NCBI RefSeq assembly: GCF_030817215.1
Contig: NZ_JAUSZA010000001.1
Location: forward strand, 3,198,501-3,262,500
Direction: 5' to 3'
From: Paenibacillus sp. V4I3
GTDB taxonomy: Bacteria; Bacillota; Bacilli; Paenibacillales; NBRC-103111
Length of the DNA: 64,000 nucleotides
Within the stretch, counting starts at the first letter, position 1. Each line of letters starts with the position of its first letter. Under the pieces are notes generated by a model, which ran no database searches, had not been told where the DNA came from, and saw nothing but the letters and a program-made list of their open reading frames with translations. Made by a program: the position numbers and the translations under genes. Of this stretch, positions 36,225-45,334 are shown piece after piece.

Positions 36225-37175
36225 TTGAATACTCATATTAATCCAAAAGATGGATCAACTCTTATTTGGGTACCATCTGGAACATTCATGATGGGAAGCA
36301 ATGAATTTGAAGTTAGGCAACTTTGGACAAAGAACGAATGGCATGAAGATTGGTTTAATGCTCAAGTTGGAGGCAAGGATTGGGTTGGGGAGTTATTTCA
36401 TCATGAAGTTGAAATCGATGGGTTTTGGGTTTATCGTGATTTAATAACGATTGGACAATATTATCTTTTTATGCAAGACACTGGACACCCTGCACCGGTT
36501 GATAATACGATTCACAGTCGACGGAACAGTGCTTGGCATGATGGGAAACCAGTTAAAGGAACAGAAAATCTTCCTCTAAGTTCTGCTTCTTGGGAAGATG
36601 CAGTGGCTTATTGTGATTGGGCGGGAGTAAGACTGCCATATGAAGCTGAATGGGAGTATGCAGCTAGAGGACCGGAAGGTAGAATCTTTCCTTGGGGAGA
36701 TTCATTGGATCTACATGATTGCCGATGTGGAGACACTGTTGCAAATAAGTTCTTCAGGTCTAATGAAGAATGGCGTCTTTGGTTGATAGGGAGTGGTAGA
36801 GATCCTAATGGTAAATATCCTGACTCTTCATGGCTTGGACAAAGAGTAGCTCAAATTGAAGGGCCGACAGTTGTAGATTTATATCCAAAGGATATATCTT
36901 GGTGTGGTGTCCGTGGAATGGCGGGACAAGTACGAGAATGGTGTATGGATTGGTATGATCCTGATTATTATATTCAAAGCCAACGAAAGAACCCGCGAGG
37001 GCCAGAAAAGCATGGAAGTCGATCTGGTCACGCACCTTGCAGAATATTAAGAGGTGGTTCTTGGTCTAGTCCAGCATATACAAGCAGAGGATCTCAACGT
37101 TTGTTCTATCCACCGGATAGGCGTGATTCTAACGACCATGGTTTTAGACCAGTGATAAATTTTCGGATCTCCTGA
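36225..37175 (+). CDS. SUMF1/formylglycine-generating-enzyme-like protein
   Basis: 316 aa from a TTG (TTGGAGG upstream). FGE-sulfatase fold: start motif WVPSGTFMMGSNEFE, PLSSASWEDAVAYCDWAGVR, LPYEAEWEYAARGPEGRIFPWG, VREWCMDWY, ILRGGSWSSPAYTSR and NDHGFRPV. The C-terminal active-site cysteine expected after GGSW (FCR in FGEs) is serine/threonine here, so it is not a classical sulfatase-activating enzyme; it could be a binding or other oxidase member. Next to a small membrane protein gene in the same unit. Confidence 0.9.
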   Translation: MNTHINPKDGSTLIWVPSGTFMMGSNEFEVRQLWTKNEWHEDWFNAQVGGKDWVGELFHHEVEIDGFWVYRDLITIGQYYLFMQDTGHPAPVDNTIHSRRNSAWHDGKPVKGTENLPLSSASWEDAVAYCDWAGVRLPYEAEWEYAARGPEGRIFPWGDSLDLHDCRCGDTVANKFFRSNEEWRLWLIGSGRDPNGKYPDSSWLGQRVAQIEGPTVVDLYPKDISWCGVRGMAGQVREWCMDWYDPDYYIQSQRKNPRGPEKHGSRSGHAPCRILRGGSWSSPAYTSRGSQRLFYPPDRRDSNDHGFRPVINFRIS

Positions 37176-37185
37176 GGTGAGGTAT

Positions 37186-37347
37186 ATGCTGGAAGAGATA
37201 CTTTCAATTATTTTTGGTGTAGCATCCTTTCTAGTTTTTAAATTAAAATTGAGCAAAGACAAATTTTCCTGGAAAGATTACATATTTCAATTAATCGGGA
37301 TTACGGTATTCATTTTAATAATAAAATGGATAATATTGCTTTTTTAA
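37186..37347 (+). CDS. Small two-helix membrane protein
   Basis: 53 aa: MLEEILSIIFGVASFLVFKL, charged loop KLSKDKFSWKD, then YIFQLIGITVFILIIKWIIL. GAGGTGAGG seven bases upstream overlaps the end of the SUMF1-like gene, so the two are coupled. A truncated relative is at 16417. Confidence 0.65.
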   Translation: MLEEILSIIFGVASFLVFKLKLSKDKFSWKDYIFQLIGITVFILIIKWIILLF

Positions 37348-37388
37348 ATTAAAAGTCCATTACCGATATTAATGATAATGGTCATCTA

Positions 37389-37465
37389 AGCTAACGGAAA
37401 CGATAGTTAAACATAAAGGGTTCCACATATTAGTCATACATAATATGTAGAACCCTTTTTTTTAT
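37389..37465 (+). repeat. Integron-like element E19 with strong terminator
   Basis: AGCTAACGGAAACGATAGTT then hairpin AAGGGTTCcACATATTA..TAATATGTaGAACCCTT and TTTTTTT. The right simple site is missing. Confidence 0.82.
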
Positions 37466-37572
37466 TTGATTTTCTTAAGTTTAGGTCTTTTCAGTCTAAT
37501 ACTTTATTTTCCTTGAACATAATGATGATATAGCCGTTCGCATTCTACGAGTTCAAATTACCAAATTGAAGT

Positions 37573-37927
37573 GTCTACGGCAAACGCTGGCGCATCGAAG
37601 TTTTCTTCCGGGTCGCTAAGCAGGAACTCGGCTTTGAGTCTTGCCATTCCAAATCCGAGGCACACCAGCATGCACATATGGAATTACTTTTTGCAACCGA
37701 AACCCTTCTTACCTATGCGTTATGGCAATTAAACAACAAAAAAACATAGTGATGATGAAGGCTACACCCACGGCGAAATGGTTCGTGGCCTCTTCCACAC
37801 TCGTTGTCAGGTCCGTCGCAGAAACCGCAAAGGGTCTGAACGAATCTTCATCGATTTTGACATAGAAGCACGCCGCTTTGCAAGTCTTATTTCGGATTAC
37901 TGGCCTCCCCAACTTTTCATGACGTGA
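37573..37927 (+). pseudogene. IS4-type transposase C-terminal remnant
   Basis: VYGKRWRIEVFFRVAKQELG, then CHSKSEAHQHAHMELLFATE, the YREK-like region with the catalytic Glu of IS4-group DDE transposases. A frameshift near 37740 leads to DDEGYTHGEMVRGLFHTRCQ and the end LISDYWPPQLFMT. The first two thirds are gone. Confidence 0.75.
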
Positions 37928-38137
37928 TGGCCGGTTTACTCAAACATAGATTCTCACAAATACCAATTAATCTCGCGAACTGCATAAGTCCTGTGAGTTT
38001 TTCAAGTCTCTCAATTATATGTGATATTTACACCTATGTTACAAGAAGTTAATATTTAGACAACAAAGTTAGTTTATTCTATAAAAGTAGTTTAATAGAT
38101 AACTAATACCTAATAAGAAACTAACGATCCTTAAATA

Positions 38138-38197
38138 TGTATCTAAAAAACCCCTTCAGTGAAGAAGTGAAGAAACTGAAGGGGTTTTTTAGATACA
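38138..38197. terminator. Perfect 23-bp inverted repeat, bidirectional terminator
   Basis: Arms at 38138-38160 and 38175-38197 pair without a mismatch (core AAAAAACCCCTTCAG / CTGAAGGGGTTTTTT), loop 14 bases. No gene is close upstream, so it may be left over from a lost transcription unit or mobile element. The surrounding stretches 37928-38137 and 38198-38640 hold no gene that I can see. Confidence 0.75.
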
Positions 38198-38652
38198 ATT
38201 AATTAAATATAAAATGTAACAAGTACATTATCTTTTTTTCGAACATATCCACCTAAGTAGTCGTGGGCTTTAAATATGTAGCATCATACGGGGCAAATCA
38301 TCTATGCAGCAAAAATGAGAAAGGGACAGCTTGTATGGCAATACGATTAGGGATAAAAACTTGATATAATTGACCAGTGGTTAAATAGTCATTGATCCCC
38401 AAGGACTATTTAATTTGAAAGGATAAGCATGCCAGTAAGCAAACTAACGGCGTTTATGTTGATACGGATCGATTCCAGTAGAATTTAATTTTATGAATGT
38501 CGAAATCAATGTGAAAAGTCACAAAACAGATAAGTGGAAATCAATGCTATATTTCTGAAAAATCAAAACTATCGCTCTATATGATATACATTTTTTATAG
38601 TCTAATATTAGGTTGAAAGGCTGATTGCTATAAAAAATACGGAGGTTGGCAA

Positions 38653-41502
38653 ATGAGAACAAAGGTAACAAAGCGAATTACAGTATTAACTCTCATCTTT
38701 ATAGTAATCCTGTCTCTATTTAGTAGTTTGGCTTCTGCCTCGCCTGAAAAGTCAGTAAAGGCAGAAGGGAAAACAATTGTATCGCTCGTTTTAGCTGCAC
38801 CTAGAATTACATTCATAGATGAAGGGGAAGAGCGTCCTATCGCTTTGAAAGCACTTTATAGCGATGGTTCGATGGAAGACGTAACTAATTTAGCTAAATG
38901 GGAATCAAGAGATCCGTCGATTGCAAAGGTTGAAAATGGCGTATTAAAAGGGATATCACCAGGTGATGTTTCATTGAGAGTAACCTACTCAACTTTCCCA
39001 CAGATAAACTTCTTTGCTTCTATAAGAGATGTTCCAGAAAATGTAACGGCGCTTCTACTTTCGGCTGGCAAGTTGAGGTTAGAAACCTCTGATAAGCCGG
39101 TTCAAGTATTTGCCTTTACAAGGGACCCCGAGAGTAGACAGGTTACTTCTTTAGGAAGTTGGACAACGACAGATCGTAATGTTGCTACAGTTAGTAAAGA
39201 TGGTCTGATTACCCCAGTTGGAATAGGCCAAGCATATATATATTTTAAATACGATAAATTGGTTGATGCTGTACTTGTTAATGTTGTTAAGCCGGAGAAG
39301 CTTGTAATTGATGAACCTGCTGTTGAAATTTTGCCAGGTGCAAATTGGCCGGTTCAATTAACCGAAGTATTCAATAACGGAGAGTCAGAGAATGTAAATC
39401 CAAGTGAAGTGAAGTGGACTGTCGAAGATAGCAGCATTGCAACGGTAACGGATTCAGGATTAATCATAGGAGGTAAGACAGGTAAAACAATTGTGACAGC
39501 TTCCTATCGATCAGATGTTCTTCCTCCAGTTAAAATTGAGGTTACTGTCACCAATAAGCTTACTACTCCAAGAGTTATTGGTTTGGCTGCTTCTCCATCA
39601 AACCTCTCCATAGGTGTAGGTGATGAAGCGCCAATTGCAATAACAGCGATTTACAGTGATGGGAGCACGGAGGATGTCACAGCTTCCGTTCAATTGTACT
39701 CCGACAATTTCTACGTAGCTTCAGTTCAGCAAAATTTTGGTGGTACATCAAAGGTTATTGGTCAATTGAGTGGCGCAACCGTTTTGCATGCTATCTATGC
39801 TAATGGTCGTCACACTGTAGATATCCCGGTGGCTGTCGCGGATAAAGATGGTCAGAAGAAGGCTCCAACCCCTGAATCGATTTCTGTTACACCAAATATA
39901 AAAAATATGGTGGTACATCAACAGCAGCAATTGGAGGTAAAAGCGAGCTATACGGACAAATCTGTTGTAAATTCGACTCCATCTGCGGTTTATAAATCAT
40001 CTAATCCTGATGTTGTTAAAGTGAATAAGGATGGCCTACTTACTGCTGTAGGTACTGGTACAGCCATAATTACCGTAGATAGCTCCGGTTACTCAAAGCA
40101 GGTTCCTATTGTCGTTTCAAAAGAACCTTCTAAAGATTTAGTGAATAAAATTGTTGATCTGATTCCTAGTGAAACTAACATCTCCTTTCGGTTAGCCGAG
40201 GGCATGCATTCGTTTTCTGTAAAAGCAAAATATCAAGATGGTTCAACAACTGACGTCACTTCAGATTCAAGATTCACATCACTAGACCCAAGCATTGTTA
40301 CAGTTAAGAATGGTGTTCTTACAGCCGTTGCACCAGGTACAACTCAGGTCCTTATCAATCACGGGACAAGCACCGAAATCTTGAAGGTTTCAATCCTTTC
40401 TGAAAATAATGCATCTACGGGGGATTTAAAAATAGAATCATTGCTTGTATCCTCATTGGATGTTATTGTTCAAAAAGATAAGCTTTATCCCGTACATGTT
40501 TTAGCCCAATACAATGATGGAACTCAAAAAGAGATTACGAAGTCAATCCAGTGGATTTCAGAGGATCCTAATGTTGCTGGTGTTACAGACGGGAAATTTA
40601 CTGGAAAGAAAATTGGTAAAACGAAAGTTAGTGCAACAATTGAAGGTTTCCCTTCTATTCAAATTCCAGTAAAAGTAACAGAAAAAGAGGGACCAGTTAA
40701 TTTAGTCGGAATCACTAAAAACATACTGGGAATGCTAATACAGCCTGAGGCAGGAGCTCCTGTAGATGTGGACGCCTTTGCGGAATATACAGATCATAAT
40801 ATAGTTCAGGTTGATACTGATGGGAAGTGGGAATCTTCCGATGAGAAAGTAGCAACTGTTGATCAGAACGGGGTCATTAGATGGGTCGGCCCTGGTGAAG
40901 CATACATCTATTTCAATTATGGAGGTTTGAGAGATTCTGTTTGGGTAAGAAACACAAAGCCTGTAGCTTTAACGTCATTTCCCCGCAATGTGATGTTAGA
41001 ACCTAATAAGTCGACGGACGTGTCTATAATTGCTTTCTTTGGTCATCCGGGCAGAGATGGTAATTGTGATTGTTTTGATGTTACTAGCCTAGTAAAATGG
41101 ACGGTGGCGGACGAATCGGTTGCAACGATTTCTGCTGATGGACATATCATCGCTCACGCTGTTGGAAAAACGACGATAACTGCTACTGTTTTTGGTATGT
41201 CAACGACAATTAATGTTGAAGTCGTAGCAAAGTATCCTACATTTACATTGGGGATAAGCTCTTCGCCGGGTTATATCGTAAATTCAGCAGGCTCAACAAG
41301 TGAGGTAGTCATTAATGCAATGTCTAGCGATGGAACGGTAAAAGTCGTTACGGCTGATGTCACATGGAGTACGTCTAATCCGGAAGTAGCTGAAGTGACC
41401 GCTGATCATAAGATCGTAGCGAAATCAGAAGGAGCAGCTGTGATATTTGCGGAATATGATGGATTTAAAATAATTATTCCTGTTGTAGTAAAACCTAAAT
41501 AA
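38653..41502 (+). CDS. Secreted BIG2-repeat (bacterial Ig-like) surface protein
   Basis: 949 aa. Signal peptide (ITVLTLIFIVILSLFSSLAS, cleavage after ASA). Then about nine or ten Ig-like BIG2 units of about 85-100 aa, each with a W.S.D..IA.V..(N)G.L.G...G pattern, e.g. WESRDPSIAKVENGVLKGIS and WTVEDSSIATVTDSG. No LPXTG or SLH anchor at the C-terminus, so it may be released or bound by other means. ACGGAGG upstream. Adhesion or scaffolding outside the cell is likely. Confidence 0.92.
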   Translation: MRTKVTKRITVLTLIFIVILSLFSSLASASPEKSVKAEGKTIVSLVLAAPRITFIDEGEERPIALKALYSDGSMEDVTNLAKWESRDPSIAKVENGVLKGISPGDVSLRVTYSTFPQINFFASIRDVPENVTALLLSAGKLRLETSDKPVQVFAFTRDPESRQVTSLGSWTTTDRNVATVSKDGLITPVGIGQAYIYFKYDKLVDAVLVNVVKPEKLVIDEPAVEILPGANWPVQLTEVFNNGESENVNPSEVKWTVEDSSIATVTDSGLIIGGKTGKTIVTASYRSDVLPPVKIEVTVTNKLTTPRVIGLAASPSNLSIGVGDEAPIAITAIYSDGSTEDVTASVQLYSDNFYVASVQQNFGGTSKVIGQLSGATVLHAIYANGRHTVDIPVAVADKDGQKKAPTPESISVTPNIKNMVVHQQQQLEVKASYTDKSVVNSTPSAVYKSSNPDVVKVNKDGLLTAVGTGTAIITVDSSGYSKQVPIVVSKEPSKDLVNKIVDLIPSETNISFRLAEGMHSFSVKAKYQDGSTTDVTSDSRFTSLDPSIVTVKNGVLTAVAPGTTQVLINHGTSTEILKVSILSENNASTGDLKIESLLVSSLDVIVQKDKLYPVHVLAQYNDGTQKEITKSIQWISEDPNVAGVTDGKFTGKKIGKTKVSATIEGFPSIQIPVKVTEKEGPVNLVGITKNILGMLIQPEAGAPVDVDAFAEYTDHNIVQVDTDGKWESSDEKVATVDQNGVIRWVGPGEAYIYFNYGGLRDSVWVRNTKPVALTSFPRNVMLEPNKSTDVSIIAFFGHPGRDGNCDCFDVTSLVKWTVADESVATISADGHIIAHAVGKTTITATVFGMSTTINVEVVAKYPTFTLGISSSPGYIVNSAGSTSEVVINAMSSDGTVKVVTADVTWSTSNPEVAEVTADHKIVAKSEGAAVIFAEYDGFKIIIPVVVKPK

Positions 41503-41560
41503 ATAATGTCAATTATGAATTATTGATGATGAGATGAATTCTCCAGCCATATTCAATTTG

Positions 41561-41591
41561 AAAAGCCAGCGATTTGTTACGCTGGCTTTTT
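41561..41591 (+). terminator. Terminator of the BIG2 gene
   Basis: AAAAGCCAGCG and CGCTGGCTTTTT stem with T run, 58 bp after the stop. Confidence 0.9.
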
Positions 41592-41853
41592 ACTATAGTA
41601 AGTTTGGAGGCGATACAAATAGAACATTACATGAACCGTATCACAAATAGAAGCATCAGTTTCATCTCAAGCAAGAAATAAAGGATTTGCAGCAGCATCA
41701 AATATTTTTGACACATCTTCCATAGGAACATGCTTGTACGATAAAGGTAAGAGTCAGAATTTTATCCTCTAAACGTAATGGTTGGAATTGATTTTGTTTC
41801 GTTTAGGAGTTATATTTTAATTCAAACAATGTGCTAAGTAATGGTGAGCAGTA

Positions 41854-41878
41854 GTCCGCGTAAACCGCGGGCTTTTTT
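41854..41878 (+). terminator. Possible terminator
   Basis: GTCCGCG-taaac-CGCGGGC then TTTTTT; no gene immediately upstream. The stretch 41592-41853 is otherwise empty. Confidence 0.6.
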
Positions 41879-41882
41879 ATTT

Positions 41883-41966
41883 ATCGGCTCAAGTTCTTGT
41901 AAATTGACAATGTCAAGAACTTGAGTCGATTGCCGATTTGTGACAAGAACATTGTCCGAATGCCGA
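41883..41966. repeat. Nested inverted and direct repeats, origin unknown
   Basis: ATCGGCTCAAGTTCTTG (41883) pairs with CAAGAACTTGAGTCGAT (41914) with one G-T mismatch; the second arm repeats directly 30 bp later (TGACAAGAAC..CCGAATGCCGA, 41941). GACAATGT and ACATTGTC also pair. Looks like a binding array or a transposon end, next to E21. Confidence 0.5.
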
Positions 41967-41981
41967 CACATAAAATTTAAC

Positions 41982-42014
41982 CGCTAAACTAACGGGCAGA
42001 TTAATGCAATAAGA
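41982..42014 (+). repeat. Integron-like element E21 (right site only)
   Basis: CGCTAAACTAACGGGCAGAT then TAATGCAATAAG. Marks the start of the densest cassette region. Confidence 0.8.
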
Positions 42015-42076
42015 CTTAAGAATTAAATTGTAACTTTTGTTTGTAAAGTAACGTCTATTTCTTTAGAGGTGAGAAC

Positions 42077-42472
42077 ATGATTAGGAAGTTTTTCTTCATT
42101 GTTGTAACTTTAATAATAATCCTTTCAGGTTGTTCTTCAGCCCCAAAAGCCGAGAACCGTATAAATGAATTGGAGTATGGTAAATCAGTACGCTTAAGTT
42201 TGGCGTGGAATGACAATATTTACGAGTTGGTTGATGAGTCAATACCAATCGATCAGATTGATAAGAAAATAGGGGTAGTGAATAAACAAGTTAGTCCGTA
42301 CCCAACCAATAATGGTGAAGTCGGTAGAAATACCTCTGAAGGACCTACGATAATTGGGAATGGTGGAGGCAATTTATTTGCAATTAGAGGTGTAAATCAG
42401 CAAGAGCAATTAGCCATTGAACTCTCAAAAAATATTTACAAAAAATGCATCTTTTTCACTAAATTACCGTAG
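42077..42472 (+). CDS. Small putative lipoprotein
   Basis: 131 aa. Lipobox LSGC after IVVTLIIILSG (Cys about residue 19). Remainder charged, glycine/asparagine-rich near the end (GPTIIGNGGGN). AGAGGTGAG upstream of the ATG. The C-terminus ends oddly (KKCIFFTKLP), so a late frameshift is possible. Function unknown; single gene in its unit. Confidence 0.7.
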   Translation: MIRKFFFIVVTLIIILSGCSSAPKAENRINELEYGKSVRLSLAWNDNIYELVDESIPIDQIDKKIGVVNKQVSPYPTNNGEVGRNTSEGPTIIGNGGGNLFAIRGVNQQEQLAIELSKNIYKKCIFFTKLP

Positions 42473-42492
42473 ATTATAATTTTTTTTTGTTC

Positions 42493-42575
42493 TACTAACA
42501 AAGAACTATAGTTCAACTTCGAAATGGCAGCTGCGTGGTAGCCTTTCGCTCCGCTAACGGGCAGGATACTGGCAA
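42493..42575 (+). repeat. Integron-like element E22
   Basis: ACTAACAAAGAACTATAGTT, hairpin AATGGCAGCTGCGTGGTAGCCTTT, right site CGCTAACGGGCAGGATACTG. Confidence 0.87.
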
Positions 42576-42624
42576 TGTATCACGAATGTAAAAATAAGGT
42601 AAACGAGATACGGAGGGGAAATGT

Positions 42625-42954
42625 ATGACTGAGGATTTTTATTGCGATGAGGTATTAAGTGGTCGTACTTCTGTACAAAAGGTATTGGAGACGGAAAATG
42701 TTCTTGCTTATCATCACACTCGCCCTTTTTATCCCGTTCACATTGTTACGATTCCAAAGAAGCATATCCCAACTCTTCTTACACTGGAACAAAGCGACAA
42801 TGAGCTCTTAATTGAGTTGATGGACGTTGTTAAAAAGGTTGCATCTCAGGTTCTGTCTGAGCATGGAGCCTGCAGGGTGCTGACTAATTTGGGGAAATAC
42901 CAAGACTCAAAACATCTTCATTTTCATGTATTTTATGGCGAGCCATTACGCTAA
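42625..42954 (+). CDS. HIT-family nucleotide-binding protein
   Basis: 109 aa. Histidine triad HLHFHVF at the C-terminus (residues about 99-105), preceded by the conserved PFYPVHIVTIPKKHIPTL strand-helix. Hydrolyses or binds nucleotide-phosphate conjugates in the cytosol (family). Slightly short for HIT. GGAGGGG upstream. Single cassette gene between E22 and E23. Confidence 0.93.
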   Translation: MTEDFYCDEVLSGRTSVQKVLETENVLAYHHTRPFYPVHIVTIPKKHIPTLLTLEQSDNELLIELMDVVKKVASQVLSEHGACRVLTNLGKYQDSKHLHFHVFYGEPLR

Positions 42955-42973
42955 TCGTATTTGTTTTGCTCGC

Positions 42974-43076
42974 CGAACTAACGCAGAACGTTAGCTGCAT
43001 AAAGACAGATAAACAAAGCAGGCGCCGCGGCAACCTGCTTTGTTTATTGAGGTATCGGGCAGGTTAGTGGAATAAG
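42974..43076 (+). repeat. Integron-like element E23
   Basis: GAACTAACGCAGAACGTTAG, hairpin AAACAAAGCAGGcgccgcggcaaCCTGCTTTGTTT, right site GAGGTATCGGGCAGGTTAGT then GGAATAAG. Confidence 0.88.
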
Positions 43077-43162
43077 ATGGTCCTTTTAGTCCATCCTTTT
43101 TTTGTAATTAAAGGATAGTATTTAATGGATAAAGACAAATAGGAGAGTGAGGGATTTATATA

Positions 43163-44029
43163 TTGACGAAGATAGTCCGGTTTTTCGGCATAATGATACC
43201 GATATTGCTTAGTATTCTCGCTTGCAGTAATGATCAGGTTCATCATACCAGTATGCCAACAGCAAACTCTCGACATAGTGACCAGCAATCGGTCTATAGA
43301 CCTGACTTGTTTCTTGAGAATATAGCCTTTCCCTTCGGTGAAGGTTTGGGACAACCACTAGAGTCAGGCACTCCTCCTTCTGAGGCAAAGCTTATCAAAA
43401 GCTTTGCTCTATCTCGCTCTGAGGCGGAAGTTCATATTTATAAAAGTGGTGGTGATGCCTCACCAATATATACGGGGTATCTCAAGGGGAAGAACTCGGA
43501 ATGGAAGTTGGGTAACTTGACTAATTTTAATGAAAATCAAGCTTGGATTAATCCGATGAATTTCTTAACCGGGGATGTGTCTGGCGCGTCTATTGAAATC
43601 CCTTTTGGTAAAATAGGTGCAAAGAACGGGTTGGTGATTTATCATCACAAAACCGATTCATGGAAGATAATCGATTTTCAAGGACATACCGCCATTCCGA
43701 TGGATCTCGACAATGACGGTGTCCCTGAATGGGTCGGAAACCAGACGGATTGGGTTCCGCCTGCTGTGGAGATCCATCGTTGGGTCGCAGAATATGATCG
43801 TTTCGAATCGACAGTTATTCAATGGGATAGTAGTCTCTTCCCTGATGAGGCTAAAGAAGAAGTTTTTTACTCATCCCTTTTTGTGGAGGAGGGGAAGCAT
43901 TTCATTGAAATTGGCAACAAAGATGGTTACGCCTTTTTTACATTTGACCACGGGTTCTTAAAACAGTACAAACCCGCCGACACCAGAAGCCGTTTCTTGG
44001 AAATGCAAATGGCTCGACAGCATCATTAA
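43163..44029 (+). CDS. Putative lipoprotein, hypothetical
   Basis: 288 aa from a TTG. Signal IMIPILLSILAC with lipobox LAC (Cys about 21). Contains DLDNDGVPEW (about 183-192), an FG-GAP/VCBS-like calcium-binding signature, and beta-rich surroundings, so it may be a small beta-propeller-like or VCBS-type extracellular protein. No family name certain. Between E23 and E24. Confidence 0.75.
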   Translation: MTKIVRFFGIMIPILLSILACSNDQVHHTSMPTANSRHSDQQSVYRPDLFLENIAFPFGEGLGQPLESGTPPSEAKLIKSFALSRSEAEVHIYKSGGDASPIYTGYLKGKNSEWKLGNLTNFNENQAWINPMNFLTGDVSGASIEIPFGKIGAKNGLVIYHHKTDSWKIIDFQGHTAIPMDLDNDGVPEWVGNQTDWVPPAVEIHRWVAEYDRFESTVIQWDSSLFPDEAKEEVFYSSLFVEEGKHFIEIGNKDGYAFFTFDHGFLKQYKPADTRSRFLEMQMARQHH

Positions 44030-44052
44030 TTTTGAATATCATAATGCTCGTT

Positions 44053-44100
44053 GCACTAACGGGAACTATAGCTTAACGGGCAGTATAATGGTGAAATAAG
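44053..44100 (+). repeat. Integron-like element E24 (minimal form, no hairpin)
   Basis: Left site CACTAACGGGAACTATAGCT runs directly into right site TTAACGGGCAGTATAATGG and TGAAATAAG. The two simple sites stand side by side. Confidence 0.82.
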
Positions 44101-44116
44101 GCAAGGGGGGACAGGA

Positions 44117-44215
44117 TTGAAGAAATCTTTGTGGTGGATCATCGGTATCGTTGCTGTGGTGGTTGTAACGGCTTATTTTGTTTGGTTGAGGCTTCCTGTG
44201 CCTAACGTTAGGTAA
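44117..44215 (+). CDS. Very small single-helix membrane peptide
   Basis: 32 aa from a TTG at 44117 (AAGGGGGG upstream): MKKSLWWIIGIVAVVVVTAY, FVWLRLPVPNVR. One transmembrane helix. The only gene between E24 and E25, with good initiation signals, so probably real. Confidence 0.5.
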   Translation: MKKSLWWIIGIVAVVVVTAYFVWLRLPVPNVR

Positions 44216-44257
44216 GTCGATGCTATTCATGACTCTCTTACGGTAACCGCAGGATTG

Positions 44258-44340
44258 CGCTAACGCGAAACGATAGTTGAGGGGCTTGCTTCAAGGTAGC
44301 TCCTCTTTTGTTTATTAAAGTAATGAGAGTTTAAAATAAG
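44258..44340 (+). repeat. Integron-like element E25 (terminator-type hairpin)
   Basis: GCTAACGCGAAACGATAGTT, hairpin GAGGGGCTTGCttcaAGGTAGCTCCTC and TTTTG, right site diverged (AAGTAATGAGAGTTTAAAAT). Confidence 0.8.
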
Positions 44341-44524
44341 TAGAATTTGAAACTTTTTCCTTATAATTTGCGTCTAAACTTCTGAAGAGAATTTATTAGC
44401 AAGTAATAACTTTTAAACCAACGGGTACACACGTTTGATATCACCTAGAAAATTCAAATTACGACTTCTATGCGTCTCAGAACGTTTGCTTACTAATAAT
44501 TCGGTACTATTAGGAGATAAAAAT

Positions 44525-45049
44525 ATGAACAAAAAGTGGATTACTATTACAATTACTGGAGCGGTTATTGCAGGAATACTCTCCCTTACACCTGCATTCG
44601 CTACTTCTACTCCAAAAGAAAATGCAACGACCATTAAAGTAGTAACTGTACCAGCAGAGCAACAGCAAAAGAAAGAAGTCGTAGATCGATTGTACAAATC
44701 ATGGGAAAATGGAATTATTAAGATTGAGGAGAGTAAAGGTGAAAAATTTAAAAAGGATGACTGGGATTTAATATACGGAGTTGATATTGACAGGCATTTC
44801 ACAAACCAACTTTCAGATGTTGAAGCACAATCGTTCTTTATGGCACTAAACGAGGCTAAAAAAGCATATAAAACGGGTGACTCTCAATATGGAATTTTGT
44901 TGAGTAAAGATCACAAGGCAGCCAGAGTAGTATGGGAACGTTCTAACGGAAGCTTTCATATAGCGGATATCGTTTTAAAAATCAAATCCACGATATTGAA
45001 TAAAGACGAAAATATATGGACACTGGTTAATCAAGAGGAACTGCAATAG
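44525..45049 (+). CDS. Secreted hypothetical protein
   Basis: 174 aa from the ATG at 44525 (AGGAGAT upstream). Signal peptide WITITITGAVIAGILSLTPA, cleavage after AFA. Mature part about 145 aa, mixed alpha/beta, e.g. HFTNQLSDVEAQSFFMALNE and a WERSNGSFHIADIVLK strand region. Not recognised. Single gene between E25 and E26. Confidence 0.75.
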   Translation: MNKKWITITITGAVIAGILSLTPAFATSTPKENATTIKVVTVPAEQQQKKEVVDRLYKSWENGIIKIEESKGEKFKKDDWDLIYGVDIDRHFTNQLSDVEAQSFFMALNEAKKAYKTGDSQYGILLSKDHKAARVVWERSNGSFHIADIVLKIKSTILNKDENIWTLVNQEELQ

Positions 45050-45086
45050 GTAACGACCACGGTTCATAATTAAGCAATAATGAATC

Positions 45087-45268
45087 GTTCAACTAACGCA
45101 GAACGATAGTTGAGTAAATGTTATACGATTGAAATCTTATTTTCATCCGGTATTAATCATTAAAGGTTATAATAAAAACTGACCCCCTTTAAAATATAAA
45201 CTTAGACCCGCAGCCCGTTGCTGTGGGTCTCTTTTTGTCATTAAACTAAAGAGCAGAATAGTTATATG
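45087..45268 (+). repeat. Integron-like element E26 (expanded)
   Basis: GTTCAACTAACGCAGAACGA with TAGTTGAG, then about 85 bp of unrelated DNA, terminator AGACCCgCAGCccgttgCTGtGGGTCT with CTTTTT (45204-45237), and right site AAACTAAAGAGCAGAATAGT. Confidence 0.75.
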
Positions 45269-45334
45269 TATATATTTTTTCCCTACCAATAAAGAGGATG
45301 AAAACATACCATAATATGGTATGTTATTATTGAT

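Noticed and set aside
38113..38131. Motif AACTAACGATCC near 38119 as another element
   Set aside because: Only the first arm is present, no second arm, hairpin or right site follows.
38438..38460. AAACTAACGGCG near 38440 as element E20
   Set aside because: Matches ten bases only and lacks all other parts; the number E20 was left unused.
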